Below, in pieces: positions 19,174-28,321 of a stretch of DNA of 64,000 nt. The translations under genes and the position numbers were made by a program. A model generated the notes under the pieces. It was not told where the DNA came from. It did no database searches and saw nothing but the letters and a program-made list of their open reading frames with translations. Each line of letters begins with the position of its first letter. Position 1 is the first letter of the stretch. The stretch is from Methanomassiliicoccales archaeon. Lineage in GTDB: Archaea > Thermoplasmatota > Thermoplasmata > Methanomassiliicoccales > JACIVX01. The stretch spans positions 1,458,293 to 1,522,292 of the forward strand of contig JACIVX010000001.1 in the NCBI GenBank assembly GCA_014361295.1, read 5' to 3'.

Positions 19174-19631
19174 ATTCTCACCCCGTACTCCTCCATCGAC
19201 AAAGAATCACAATGACATGAACTCGCTAGCATATAGCCACTTACAATACAATTGTTTGAGGTCTGGAATGTGACCATGAAGATCACTGTGTTCCGAGATT
19301 TCATGAAAAGTATATATAAATTGAGAAATGTGGAAACCAGGAAAGAAAAGAGTATCGACATCCAGAAGATCAAAGAAAAAAAGTTGATGGTGTTTGAAAA
19401 CGGAACGAACATTATTTTGATTTGATCTATGAAATTATTCACAACCTTCTTCGGAAAGTTGTCCTTTTCGAGTGAAAATCGTTTGGCAAGTCGAACTTCT
19501 CGAATTACCACGCGAAAGTGATTTGACTGAAATTCATTGGATGCCTTTTAAGCTCGAATAATGAATAGAATCTATTGGAAATAGTGAATTTTAAAAATCG
19601 AGATAACAATTATTTCTTGCTTTACCATATC
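19174..19631. other. 458-bp divergent intergenic region
   Basis: AT-rich stretch between the minus-strand hdr operon and the plus-strand deacetylase gene. It holds the candidate hdr promoter near 19315 and a TTTTAAAA-like element near 19588-19596 for the deacetylase. A 118-codon minus-strand frame and a 49-codon plus-strand frame are open, but neither has a ribosome site or recognisable protein features. No RNA gene was seen. Confidence 0.4.
19311..19320 (-). promoter_or_regulatory. Candidate TATA box of the hdrA-mvhD-metVF operon
   Basis: The minus strand reads TTTATATATA here, a strong archaeal TATA element about 140 bp before the first start codon at 19173. Expected initiation is near 19290, giving a leader of about 115 bases. 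It lies within the 458-bp stretch between the two divergent genes. Confidence 0.4.
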
Positions 19632-20471
19632 ATGACTATGGGCTGCGCGACGATCACGATCGATGTTGACCGGGATGTTAATCTTCCAGAGCATGGAAGA
19701 ATCGAGGGCATCTCACGGGCCAGAGATGGCGATAAAGCTCCAAGATTCGAATCGGCTGCGAAAGGACTCAAGTTAATCGTATCGGTGCTCAATGATCTGG
19801 GAATAAAAGGAACCTTTTTTATTGAGGCCGAGACCGCCAAGAAGATCGCCGAGAGGATGAATATCAAGGAACTTTTGAAGCCCCACGAAATCGCGTGTCA
19901 TGGATATAGACACGAGGATCTCACAGGTGAACAGAGTGGGATTAAACTGTCGGATGAACAAGTAAGCTCGATTTTGGACGATAGCGTGGCGACAATCAAG
20001 GAAGTGTTCAACAGAAAGCCAGTGGGTTTCCGCGCACCATACCTGCATATCGATAACAGAATCCTAGCAGCGCTCGCGCAGAAAGGATTCATGTACGATT
20101 CATCGATCATCAAACGTCTTGATCGCGGCGAGATTTATCCGTATCGAATTTATGGCGCTTTGATAGAGGCACCGATCGCCTCAGGCGTCGATCGTGCGGG
20201 AAAGAAGATCGTCTCCTATCTCTGGCCGTTGCATGAAGGACAGAGGAAAGTGTCTGATTACGAGCATTTCATCTCCCGGTTTTCAGCCGGGCTCTTCATT
20301 CTGGCGACCCACAGCTGGCATCTCATCGAAAGCTATGATTCCGGATTGTTGCCTGAGGAAAAAATTGCAGAAAACGTTTCTTGGCTTCGTTCTATATTAA
20401 AGACAGCAATCGATCTTGGTATCGAGTTCTGCACAGTTGAGGAGTATCTTCTTGGGAAAGCGGGCGATTGA
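19632..20471 (+). CDS. Polysaccharide deacetylase family protein (NodB fold)
   Basis: 279 residues of the carbohydrate esterase 4/NodB type. Motif 1 is ATITIDVDRDVNLP with the catalytic/metal Asp pair, the GTFFIEAETAKKI block follows, motif 2 is CHGYRHED (metal His-x3-His), motif 3 is GFRAPYLHID, and LATHSWHLI is the last His motif. Likely metal-dependent N-deacetylation of an amino sugar; the substrate is unknown. ATG at 19632 (or 19638) is preferred over a TTG at 19575, because a TATA-like element near 19592 would leave a TTG upstream of the transcript. Pairs with the following DUF3786 gene. Confidence 0.85.
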   Translation: MTMGCATITIDVDRDVNLPEHGRIEGISRARDGDKAPRFESAAKGLKLIVSVLNDLGIKGTFFIEAETAKKIAERMNIKELLKPHEIACHGYRHEDLTGEQSGIKLSDEQVSSILDDSVATIKEVFNRKPVGFRAPYLHIDNRILAALAQKGFMYDSSIIKRLDRGEIYPYRIYGALIEAPIASGVDRAGKKIVSYLWPLHEGQRKVSDYEHFISRFSAGLFILATHSWHLIESYDSGLLPEEKIAENVSWLRSILKTAIDLGIEFCTVEEYLLGKAGD

Positions 20472-20476
20472 TCAAG

Positions 20477-21094
20477 ATGAAACGGGATTATCCATGTCTC
20501 GAGAAAATCACTTATGAAGAGGCACTTCAAAGAGCGTGGAACAACCTTCTTAAAAGAAACCCAGTCGAATTGGCTGAATTCTCACTTAGCAGAATTTTCG
20601 ATAGCGTCATTACCGTTCGATTTTTTACGAAGGAGTGTACCGTTGATCTGCACAGGAAAATTATCAAACAGGATCAACAACCACTCGAACCGTTTCACTC
20701 AATTCTAATTCTTCATTATTTATGTGGATGTTCTGATCTTTATCCGACAGGAGAGATGATCACTTTCAGAGAAATACCTGGAGGAGATTTCTACTATGCT
20801 GCCTTCAAGTCAAGGGCGATCGATCCGCTTATAATGAAATTTGGCAGGAAGCCAGAGACGCTTTTCACTGCTGCCGAGAGAATTGGCGCAAAGAAAATCG
20901 ATATGGGGAGCGCGAGCGTGAGGGTTGATGTATTTGCCAAACTTCCAGTCATTGTTGTTGTCTGGGAAGGTGATGAGGAAATACCCAGTTCGGCAAATAT
21001 TCTGTTTGATAGGATTGCAGCGTCAATTTTCCCAACGGAAGATTTGGCAGTGATAGGCTCTCTCGTGTCTTCAAAGCTCACGAAGGCCGTCTGA
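20477..21094 (+). CDS. DUF3786 family protein
   Basis: About 205 residues. The C-terminal part (GRKPETLFTAAERIGAKKID, SVRVDVFAKLPVIVVVWEGD, DEEIPSSANILFDRIAASI, FPTEDLAVIGSL) matches the DUF3786 pattern, a family of unknown biochemical role often found in anaerobes with corrinoid and Wood-Ljungdahl enzymes. A TTG at 20468 overlapping the upstream stop codon is an alternative start. It follows the deacetylase directly and is probably co-transcribed. No membrane segment or metal motif with conserved Cys is visible. Confidence 0.7.
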   Translation: MKRDYPCLEKITYEEALQRAWNNLLKRNPVELAEFSLSRIFDSVITVRFFTKECTVDLHRKIIKQDQQPLEPFHSILILHYLCGCSDLYPTGEMITFREIPGGDFYYAAFKSRAIDPLIMKFGRKPETLFTAAERIGAKKIDMGSASVRVDVFAKLPVIVVVWEGDEEIPSSANILFDRIAASIFPTEDLAVIGSLVSSKLTKAV

Positions 21095-21162
21095 ATTTAG
21101 GATTTTCATTAATATCGAGATGAATAATAGATTCTGAACAGATTCTTGAATTCTTATTCATC

Positions 21163-21177
21163 TTTTTTTTAAAAAAA
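21163..21177. terminator. Bidirectional T/A run between convergent genes
   Basis: Eight T followed by seven A, midway between the DUF3786 gene (plus) and fhs (minus). On each strand it gives a U-run in the outgoing transcript, the usual archaeal termination signal, so it can end both converging transcripts. Confidence 0.6.
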
Positions 21178-21221
21178 GGAAGGGGTAGGTCCAGCCGTGC
21201 CGGACACAATTATTGATTTTT

Positions 21222-22979
21222 TCAGAAGAGACCTTTGACTTTGCCCTTTTCGTCGATATCAATATCCATGAATGCAGGTCTGCTCGCTAGGCCAGGCATT
21301 GTGCTCATCTTCCCTACGAGCGGATAAATGAAGCCAGCACCGACACTCGCCCTGACCTCCCTGATCGGCAAGACGAATCCCTTTGGCACGCCCTTCAGAT
21401 CGGGATCATGGCTCAAGCTCAAGTGTGTCTTCGCCATGCAGATCGGAAGCTTTCCGTAACCCGCGTCTTCGAACGCCTTGATCTGTTTCTCAGCGAGTGG
21501 TGTGTATGTAACTCCATCGGCCCCATAGATGTTCTTGGCGATGCACTCGATCTTTTCCTTGATCGACCACTCGAGCGGGTAGAGGAACCTGAATTTCGAT
21601 GGCTTCTTGCAAGCCTCGACGACCAATTCGGCCAATTTTCTTGCTCCTTTTCCGCCTTCTGCCCAGTGTGTGCACTTCGCCGCGTCCTCCGCTCCTGCCT
21701 GGATCGCGTACTTGCGGATAAGTTCAATCTCTGCATCGGTGTCTGTCTCGAATGCGTTAATGGCCACAACGACGGGAATTCCAAACAGCTTGGCATTTTT
21801 GATGTGGACGCCAAGGTTTCCGAGTCCCTTCTCTAGCAGATCGAGATCCTCTGTCGTGTACGCTTTGTCGAGCGGTAGGCCGGGCTTGACCTTCGGGCCA
21901 CCTCCGTGCATTTTAAGGGCTCTTACCGTTGCAACGATCACAACGCAATTCGGAATCAACCCGCTGTACCTGCATTTGATGTCGAAGAATTTCTCCATCC
22001 CAATGTCAGCACCAAATCCGCTCTCAGTGACGACATAATCTGCACACTTAAGGGCGATCTGGTCAGCGACGATGCTGCTGTTGCCGTGAGCGATGTTTGC
22101 GAATGGACCAGCATGAACGAATGCTGGCTGCCCTTCCAGCGTCTGCATAAGGTTCGGCATGAGCGCATCTTTGAGGAGAACAGTCGCCGCACCAGCGACC
22201 TTAAGTCTTTCAAGCGTGACTGGCCGCCCCTTCTTATCCATTGCAACGACAACACGTCCTATCCGTTCCCTCATATCCTTTAGTCCAGTCGTTAATGCAA
22301 GTATTGCCATCAGCTCGCTTGCGACGCTGATGTCGTAACCTGTCTTCCTCGGAAAAACAGGACTCGGCGTACCATCTTCCTTCTTCGCATCGTTGAGACC
22401 GATCTGAATTTCTCTAAGGCTTCGGTCGCAGACATCGACAACGCGGTTCCACATGATCGTCTCGGGATCAATATCGATTCGCTCGAGTCCGCGCTTCTGT
22501 AATTGTTCATCCGTCAACACGCTCTCATGGTACATCCTGCTGTCAATCGCTGCGGCAATGAGGTTATGTGCAACCGAGATTGCGTGGATGTCGCCGGTGA
22601 GGTGGAGGTTGAAGTTTTCCATCGGAACAATCTGGCTGTAACCTCCCCCAGCTGCGCCCCCCTTAATGTTAAAGGTCGGCCCCATGCTCGGTTGCCGAAT
22701 ACATGCAACGGCCTTCTTCTTGAGCTCAGATCCAAGGGCCTGCACCAGTCCGATTGTTGTTGTGGTTTTCCCCTCTCCTAATGGAGTAGGTGTTATTGCT
22801 GTAACATCTATGTACATTCCTTGCGGCCTGTCAGCGAATTTCTCCCGCACGTCCAGGTGAACCTTCGCTACGTACTTGCCATACAATTCCAAATCATCTG
22901 GAGTAAGGTCGATCTTTGCTGCAATGTCGAGAATCGGCTCTAAAGTTGCCTCTTGGGCTATTTCCAAATCACTTTTCAT
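21222..22979 (-). CDS. fhs: Formate-tetrahydrofolate ligase
   Basis: ATP-dependent synthesis of 10-formyl-THF from formate, the entry step of the bacterial-type methyl branch. 585 residues, slightly longer than typical. The P-loop [16 protein letters not shown], then [72 protein letters not shown] and [11 protein letters not shown] are all diagnostic. An AGGAGGAAG site precedes the ATG, and a TTTTATATT element lies about 65 bp upstream on the minus strand. Divergent from folD, suggesting joint control of the folate genes. Confidence 0.97.
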   Translation of the reverse strand: MKSDLEIAQEATLEPILDIAAKIDLTPDDLELYGKYVAKVHLDVREKFADRPQGMYIDVTAITPTPLGEGKTTTTIGLVQALGSELKKKAVACIRQPSMGPTFNIKGGAAGGGYSQIVPMENFNLHLTGDIHAISVAHNLIAAAIDSRMYHESVLTDEQLQKRGLERIDIDPETIMWNRVVDVCDRSLREIQIGLNDAKKEDGTPSPVFPRKTGYDISVASELMAILALTTGLKDMRERIGRVVVAMDKKGRPVTLERLKVAGAATVLLKDALMPNLMQTLEGQPAFVHAGPFANIAHGNSSIVADQIALKCADYVVTESGFGADIGMEKFFDIKCRYSGLIPNCVVIVATVRALKMHGGGPKVKPGLPLDKAYTTEDLDLLEKGLGNLGVHIKNAKLFGIPVVVAINAFETDTDAEIELIRKYAIQAGAEDAAKCTHWAEGGKGARKLAELVVEACKKPSKFRFLYPLEWSIKEKIECIAKNIYGADGVTYTPLAEKQIKAFEDAGYGKLPICMAKTHLSLSHDPDLKGVPKGFVLPIREVRASVGAGFIYPLVGKMSTMPGLASRPAFMDIDIDEKGKVKGLF

Positions 22980-23139
22980 GTAAAACTTCCTCCTGATCGC
23001 ATTTATTTAAGTCTTGAATTTAGAGGGAAATACCGAAGAAAATATAAAACAATTCCTGAAACAAAACGAAGAATTATCAATCGGGACATCAGCTCTTCGG
23101 CATCATTCTCCAGTGAACCCTTTTCATGCCAACAAAGAA

Positions 23140-23147
23140 TTAAATAA
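23140..23147 (+). promoter_or_regulatory. TATA box of folD
   Basis: TTAAATAA lies 37-44 bp before the chosen folD ATG at 23184, with initiation expected near 23169. This argues against the in-frame ATG at 23160, which would sit upstream of the transcript. Confidence 0.45.
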
Positions 23148-23183
23148 GCTGCCACCGTTATGGCACAGAACAAGGTGGTGACG

Positions 23184-24071
23184 ATGGTTGCCCGGCTGAT
23201 TGATGGTAATGAAATCGCCGCACAGATCCGCGAGGAACTGAAGGCGAAAATCGCTGACCTTAAGTCAAAAGGTGTCACTCCTGGGCTTGCTGTTATTCTC
23301 GTGGGAGAGGATCCAGCTTCTCAGGTCTACGTGAGAATGAAGGGAAAGGCATGTGAAGAGCTCGGACTTTATTCTGAGACGATCAGGCTTCCTGCCAATT
23401 ATCCTGAGGAAGCACTCCTCAAACTCATCGACGATTTGAACGCAAATCCGAAGATTCATGGAATCCTTGTCCAGTTGCCCCTTCCCGATCATATCAATGA
23501 GACAAAGGTTCTCAACCGCATCGATCCCGAGAAGGATGTCGACGGGTTTCACCCTGTCAATGTTGGACGAATGCTGATCGGCGATCCCGGATTCCTACCA
23601 TGTACGCCTCATGGAATTCAGGAACTTTTGATAAGGAGTGGAAATAGTCCTGAGGGGAAACATGTTGTGGTCGTTGGAAGAAGCAATATCGTTGGGAAAC
23701 CTGTTGCCGCGATACTGATGCAGAAGAAGAAGGGCGCGAATGCAACCGTGACAGTTTGTCACTCGAAGACAAAGGATCTTCCTTCGGTGACGAGGATGGG
23801 AGATATCCTCATTGCGGCTATGGGTGTCCCAGAGTTCATCAAGGCGGATATGGTTAAAGAGGGGGCCGTCGTCATCGATGTCGGTGTCAACAGGGTTGAA
23901 GATCCAAGTTCAAAGAAAGGGTATAAATTAGTGGGTGACGTCGATTTTGAGGCAGTGAAGCAAAAGGCATCAGCCATTACACCGGTGCCTGGCGGCGTAG
24001 GCCCGATGACGATCGTCATGTTGATGAAAAACACCGTTTTGTCCGCAGAGAAGGCGTTGGCCCGAAAGTAA
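23184..24071 (+). CDS. folD: Methylene-THF dehydrogenase / methenyl-THF cyclohydrolase (FolD)
   Basis: Interconverts 10-formyl-, methenyl- and methylene-THF using NAD(P). 295 residues. Active-site Tyr and Lys are in YVRMKGKACEELG, the conserved Gln in GILVQLPLPDHI, the nucleotide-binding loop in VVGRSNIVGKPVA, and the family signature TPVPGGVGPMT lies near the C-terminus. The ATG at 23184 follows AAGGTGGTGA and fits the TATA position; a 23160 start would add eight residues. First gene of a plus-strand unit with the formate channel and a small membrane protein. Confidence 0.95.
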   Translation: MVARLIDGNEIAAQIREELKAKIADLKSKGVTPGLAVILVGEDPASQVYVRMKGKACEELGLYSETIRLPANYPEEALLKLIDDLNANPKIHGILVQLPLPDHINETKVLNRIDPEKDVDGFHPVNVGRMLIGDPGFLPCTPHGIQELLIRSGNSPEGKHVVVVGRSNIVGKPVAAILMQKKKGANATVTVCHSKTKDLPSVTRMGDILIAAMGVPEFIKADMVKEGAVVIDVGVNRVEDPSSKKGYKLVGDVDFEAVKQKASAITPVPGGVGPMTIVMLMKNTVLSAEKALARK

Positions 24072-24144
24072 GTGGGTCGATCGGGAGGGGATATCGACGA
24101 CAAACAGACCATGTGATATTGTAGATCTAGCAGGTAAGGCTGGC

Positions 24145-25053
24145 GTGTACAAATCGAAGCTTTCGCCTGGTAATCTGCTTCTTCGCGGATTTATGGCTGG
24201 TCTTTATATCGCCGTCGGTGCTGCTCTCGCCACTGTTTGCTCAACTGGCGTTGCGAATTATCTAGGTGCGGGAATTGGAAAACTAGTCGCCGGCGCTGTC
24301 TTCCCTGTGGGTCTCATCGCCATTGTATTGACGGGTATGGAGCTCTTCACCGGCGATGCCATGCTTGTGCCGATGGCAGCGATGATGAAACTTGTCACAT
24401 GGAAGCGGGTTTTTTATGTATGGACCTTCGTTTATATAGGCAACTTCATTGGATCGTTGTTTTGGGCATTCCTCATGGCGGTGGGGCCACTGCAGACTGG
24501 TGACATTTCTGCCGTTTCCGGCAACGCCGTTTCCGACAGCGGCTTCTACCTCAATGCATTTGGCGTTAACGCGATCAACATCGCCGCGGCGAAAACGCTC
24601 ACCTACAAAGCTGCTGGTGGACTGATGGGAATGACATCGGTATTCATGAATGCGATCGCATGCAATCTCCTCGTCAATGTCGCAATTCTGCTCGCTTTAT
24701 CATCGAAGGAGATGATTGGCAAATTCTTCGGGATATGGTTCCCGATCATGGCTTTCGTTGCGAGCGGATTTGAGCACTGCGTTGCCAACATGTATTTCAT
24801 TCCTGCTGGCATGATGGCGCTTGCGATGCATCCCGAGTATTCGCTGCCGGCGAACACACTGCTAGCGCATTACGGCGGAATTACGGTCAGCGATTTCCTT
24901 ATCTGGAATTTGATACCGGCGACGATCGGCAACATTATCGGTGGATTCCTTTTCGTTGGCGTTGTGTACTTCTATGCCTTCCGAAGTGAACTGCCAACAG
25001 TCTGCACATCCGAGGTTCCTGGCGCTCAAGCGAGGAAAGAGGAAATGAAATAA
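24145..25053 (+). CDS. fdhC: Formate/nitrite transporter family channel (FdhC/FocA-like)
   Basis: Pentameric-type formate channel subunit, 302 residues with six hydrophobic helices. Family features: LTGMELFTGDAMLV in the first half, and GFEHCVANMYFIPAGMM containing the gating His region in the second. The neighbourhood with folD and, across the divergent promoter, fhs argues for formate rather than nitrite as substrate. GTG start at 24145 with AAGG upstream; it begins 73 bases after folD. No formate dehydrogenase is encoded in the window. Confidence 0.9.
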   Translation: MYKSKLSPGNLLLRGFMAGLYIAVGAALATVCSTGVANYLGAGIGKLVAGAVFPVGLIAIVLTGMELFTGDAMLVPMAAMMKLVTWKRVFYVWTFVYIGNFIGSLFWAFLMAVGPLQTGDISAVSGNAVSDSGFYLNAFGVNAINIAAAKTLTYKAAGGLMGMTSVFMNAIACNLLVNVAILLALSSKEMIGKFFGIWFPIMAFVASGFEHCVANMYFIPAGMMALAMHPEYSLPANTLLAHYGGITVSDFLIWNLIPATIGNIIGGFLFVGVVYFYAFRSELPTVCTSEVPGAQARKEEMK

Positions 25054-25530
25054 ATGACAAGCGTATCGAAATTGGCACGCGTTGTTGTCGCCTTTTGGGC
25101 GGCACTGGTCCTCTGGGTCTTTATCGTGACCCAGGACCTGACAATTCTTTTTCTCGGTCTTTTCATGGTCATCATTCTTTACGCGATTCCCCTGATGATG
25201 GGAAAAATGAATCGCTCGGCATTTCAAAAACTGGCAGAAGAATATCGAGGAAAGGCGATTAAGAAAAAGATTCGCGAGCTCTCGCCGTCCGACGTTGGAA
25301 ACGCGATCACCACTGAAGGGTCGATCGAGCGTCGAAGTTTACTCTGGCTTTCGAGACCAAGATATCTGATTTCGGATGGCGGCAGCAGTGTAACTGCAAT
25401 GGCTCTTTTCTCCCCTCTCGATGAAATCAAAATCGGGGATCGTGTCAGAATTCTTGGCACCGTTTCAAGAAGTCTGATAAAACCTGGTGAAATCATGATT
25501 ACTGTTTTTGAAATCGAGAAAATCAATTGA
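25054..25530 (+). CDS. Small membrane protein with C-terminal OB-like domain
   Basis: 158 residues, not assigned to a named family. Two hydrophobic helices (residues ~7-27 and ~29-50) are followed by a basic cytoplasmic stretch and an OB/NfeD-like beta domain of about 90 residues (SSVTAMALFSPLDEIKIGDR and VRILGTVSRSL). The ATG follows the stop codon of the formate channel without a gap, so it is translated from the same mRNA and may assist the channel or membrane organisation; this is inference. Confidence 0.7.
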   Translation: MTSVSKLARVVVAFWAALVLWVFIVTQDLTILFLGLFMVIILYAIPLMMGKMNRSAFQKLAEEYRGKAIKKKIRELSPSDVGNAITTEGSIERRSLLWLSRPRYLISDGGSSVTAMALFSPLDEIKIGDRVRILGTVSRSLIKPGEIMITVFEIEKIN

Positions 25531-25634
25531 TCATTCTGATGCGAATTGCCTCACATCTCTGGCGTGAATCGACGTTTCATTTTTTCCTTTCATAGGAAAA
25601 AACTTAAACGATCATATCGGATTCATCATCCGAA

Positions 25635-26288
25635 ATGCTAAGGGAATGCAAATCTCACGGTTACTTCAGGGGCGAAGCCTGCCCGATTTGCGGTGATAAG
25701 GGTCGATTCCTGATGAATGAAAAGGAGTTGGATCAGATCGGAAGAACGATGGCAGGCGTTCTCCGTCATTTTCCGGAAAAGTTTGGACTCAAAATGGACC
25801 CTCAAGGATTTGTCAGTCTCAAGGATTTTGTCAATGCGCTGAGGACGCATCAAAGAAGATATCACTGGATTCGCCCGTATCACATTATTGCGATTATAGA
25901 AACAGATCCAAAAGGTCGTTACGAGGTCAGCAATGACATGATCCGCGCAACATACGGTCATACGATTGAGCTCGATTTGAAACTACCAACGGATAATACA
26001 CCTGACAAACTTTATTATCCAACGACACCAGAAGAGGCCGACATAATTTTGGAGACAGGGTTGAAGCCGTCGGATCGAAAACTTGTTCATTTGTCAAGAA
26101 CATACAAGGACGCGGTCGTTGCTGGCTCTGTGAGAACCGAATCGCCTGTTATACTCGAAGTCGATGCGAAAAAAGCGGTTGAGGATGGGATCGTAATACA
26201 GAGGGCGGGGAAAACGGTTTTCTTGGTGGAAGAAGTACCAGCCTGCTATTTGAAGCGTGCTGAAGCAACGGAAGAAGCGAAAGAATAA
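25635..26288 (+). CDS. kptA: RNA 2'-phosphotransferase KptA/Tpt1
   Basis: Removes a 2'-phosphate from RNA using NAD+, known from tRNA splicing in eukaryotes. 217 residues. An N-terminal zinc ribbon (Cys5, His8, Cys16, Cys19: CKSHGYFRGEACPICG), common in archaeal members, precedes the catalytic core with MAGVLRHFPEKFGL, DMIRATYGHTIEL, LYYPTTPEEADIILETGL, HLSRTYKDAVVAGSVR and the C-terminal VFLVEEVPACYLKRA. An ACTTAAACG element about 30 bp upstream is a likely TATA box. Transcribed alone or with the next gene. Confidence 0.9.
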   Translation: MLRECKSHGYFRGEACPICGDKGRFLMNEKELDQIGRTMAGVLRHFPEKFGLKMDPQGFVSLKDFVNALRTHQRRYHWIRPYHIIAIIETDPKGRYEVSNDMIRATYGHTIELDLKLPTDNTPDKLYYPTTPEEADIILETGLKPSDRKLVHLSRTYKDAVVAGSVRTESPVILEVDAKKAVEDGIVIQRAGKTVFLVEEVPACYLKRAEATEEAKE

Positions 26289-26363
26289 TCGAATTCGTCT
26301 GACCCTCGTTCGCAAAAATTTTCGATAAATACAATTAGCTCTTTGGTCAGTAATATTCTATTG

Positions 26364-27254
26364 ATGTTCATCAGGGCGGACAAACTTCTCTCACGATCTT
26401 ACGACTCTTTTCACACTCATCACGTGCTATCTTTTTACTGGGATGATTTCGTCCCCTATCTCCAGCTTTATGATCTTGGAGAAAAGAAAGTAGAAGAAAT
26501 TGAACTCAATGAACTTGCCTTCTCCTCGAGCTATGAAAAATACTGCGTCGGTCACTTTAGGGGATCGGAGTATGTTCCCTGTCCCACTTCTGCGCGAGTG
26601 ACACGTTTTAGCCAATGCTCTTATTGCGCTTCATCTTGGATCCCGCATCAAGAGTGCATTTTCGAGCCGAAATGCAACGGTGAGCTCTGTTCCTGCGATT
26701 TTTGCAGCAAACATCATGTCGTATACGCTGCAGTTATCCACGATATAATCAAGATCGGAATGACTGGCCAGTCGAGGCTAAGGACTCGCGGGATTGAACA
26801 GGGCGCTGATGCCATTTTACAACTCATAAAATGCGATGGTCGTCTGGAAGCGCGTAATTTTGAAAAAAGAATCGCCAAGATTCTCCACTTACCACAACTG
26901 ACAGGGTCCGAGGTGAATTCAAAATGTTTCATGAGACCTCCGCGGAGAGCTGAGATTGAAGAATTGCTGATTTCCATCAGAGACCGACTTTCCAAGGAGT
27001 TACAGGTGATCGACAGCGAGATTCTTTTCCTCGATCGTTATCCAATTGAACATTATCTCGATTCGCCGCTGGAACCAATTCAACCCTCAGGCGTTCACAT
27101 GGGCAAAGTTCTCGGCGTCAAGGGACGGTTTCTGCTGTACCAAGATGAAATAACGAACCAGTATAGAGTCCTAGATCTCTCAGATCTGCCTTGTAGATAC
27201 ATCAGCGAACTTCACGAAAGGGATAACTATCGGAATGAGGATGCACCGATTTAA
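26364..27254 (+). CDS. DUF2797 family Cys-rich protein
   Basis: About 296 residues. The diagnostic centre is YCVGHFRGSEYVPCPTSARV, QCSYCASSW, CIFEPKCNGELCSCDFC and KHHVVYAAVIHD, followed by IKIGMTGQSRLRTRGIEQG, the pattern of DUF2797. The multiple Cys/His pairs suggest a structural zinc site, and KIGMT...R resembles a GIY-YIG-like core; biochemical function is unknown. ATG at 26364 is preferred over a TTG at 26343, because a GATAAATAC element at about 26323-26331 places the transcript start near 26352. Confidence 0.7.
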   Translation: MFIRADKLLSRSYDSFHTHHVLSFYWDDFVPYLQLYDLGEKKVEEIELNELAFSSSYEKYCVGHFRGSEYVPCPTSARVTRFSQCSYCASSWIPHQECIFEPKCNGELCSCDFCSKHHVVYAAVIHDIIKIGMTGQSRLRTRGIEQGADAILQLIKCDGRLEARNFEKRIAKILHLPQLTGSEVNSKCFMRPPRRAEIEELLISIRDRLSKELQVIDSEILFLDRYPIEHYLDSPLEPIQPSGVHMGKVLGVKGRFLLYQDEITNQYRVLDLSDLPCRYISELHERDNYRNEDAPI

Positions 27255-27281
27255 CTCGACGGAGACCTGGGGGCGCCGTTG

Positions 27282-28244
27282 ATGTCAAAGGTGCTTAAGC
27301 CAGAAGAAGTTAGGGAGCGTTTCGGGAATCTATTTTGCAGGAAGTTCATCACAATGGTTGATGAAGAAAACGGGATCGCGAGGATCATCGACGAGTGCAT
27401 TGCCAAAGGGCCAGTCGAATGGGATGCGGTCAACAGGAAAAGAGCTGGCGGAGTGATCACAGATGTCCGAGTTGAAGGTACAACTCTTATTATGGATGCA
27501 GTTATTGGGGAGCGTGAAGTGAAATTTGGGCCGGCATCAAAAGATCTGGGGGGACAGGGGCTCAAGGCGCTCAAGGTCGAAGGAGACAAAGTGAAAACAA
27601 CCTGGGTCGGGCTTGCAGGAGCGAGTATAGGCGTCGGAGCGTGTCTGCCGCAGGCATCAGGAACGATCGAAACGGAATACCCTGATGACATAAAGGTCGG
27701 TGGGGCACACAGGATTGAAGTTACGATCACAACGCCAAAAATGATCCGGATGATCTACGCCGTCGATGACACTGATACAAAGGAGAAAGGGGCATCCTGG
27801 GCGATGATGCTGAAGATGGCGAATTCCTCTCGAATTGGTCATTTTCTCGAGCACAAAATCATTCAGCTGAATCCGAACGTGCCTGATAAGACAACGAACT
27901 GCGTTTCAGTCGGCGTTTCTTTTGCCGTCGAGGAAAAAAACGCAGATAAACTGACTGAATATGTCATCAATTATGTCAAGGAGAATACCTATTCAAAGAA
28001 CACCACTCTCGCTGTTTTCCGTGGGTTGAAAATTCCAGATGAGCTTGTGAGATATGGACTTGAGGCAAAAAAGCACATTCTGACAGTCGACCGTGCGAGG
28101 GAGGTTGCCGAGAAAAATGGCGTTCGCCTCGTTGAAATCACTGGGAAGCGGGGGTCGATCGGTGCTGTGGCTGGCATCGGTTGTTTCGATCTCGGTATTA
28201 TTTCCGCGTCATTACCAGAGGACTTTGAGAAGAAACCCGATTGA
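27282..28244 (+). CDS. TiaS-like protein, resembling methanogenesis marker protein 11
   Basis: 320 residues. The second half shows MIYAVDDTDTKEKGASWAMM, HKIIQLNPNVPDKTTNCVSV, YSKNTTLAVFRGLKIPDEL and ITGKRGSIGAVAGIGCFD. The Asp-Asp-Thr-Asp motif and the closing G.IGA.AGIG block recall tRNA agmatinylcytidine synthetase TiaS, but here the motif lies after a ~155-residue N-terminal domain, as I recall for the methanogenesis marker 11 group. Specific role unknown. ATG at 27282 chosen. It stands between a DUF2797 gene and uppS. Confidence 0.6.
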   Translation: MSKVLKPEEVRERFGNLFCRKFITMVDEENGIARIIDECIAKGPVEWDAVNRKRAGGVITDVRVEGTTLIMDAVIGEREVKFGPASKDLGGQGLKALKVEGDKVKTTWVGLAGASIGVGACLPQASGTIETEYPDDIKVGGAHRIEVTITTPKMIRMIYAVDDTDTKEKGASWAMMLKMANSSRIGHFLEHKIIQLNPNVPDKTTNCVSVGVSFAVEEKNADKLTEYVINYVKENTYSKNTTLAVFRGLKIPDELVRYGLEAKKHILTVDRAREVAEKNGVRLVEITGKRGSIGAVAGIGCFDLGIISASLPEDFEKKPD

Positions 28245-28251
28245 GAAATAA

Positions 28252-28259
28252 TTTAAATA
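28252..28259 (+). promoter_or_regulatory. TATA box of uppS
   Basis: TTTAAATA lies 63-70 bp before the uppS start, with initiation expected near 28282 and a leader of about 40 bases containing a GGGGG close to the ATG. Confidence 0.4.
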
Positions 28260-28321
28260 TCCTGCCAATTTAATCAGAATAACCAAAGATCGTCCTCACC
28301 GAAGATTATCCCTCAGGGGGC

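Noticed and set aside
19276-19425. A 49-codon plus-strand frame starting MKITVFRDF upstream of the deacetylase
   Set aside because: No ribosome site, no family resemblance beyond a ThiS/MoaD-like first few residues, and no C-terminal Gly-Gly; it also overlaps the likely hdr promoter.
19155-19511. A 118-codon minus-strand frame with a hydrophobic middle before the hdr operon
   Set aside because: It overlaps the start of the HdrA-like gene in another frame, has no ribosome site and consists of low-complexity AT-rich sequence.
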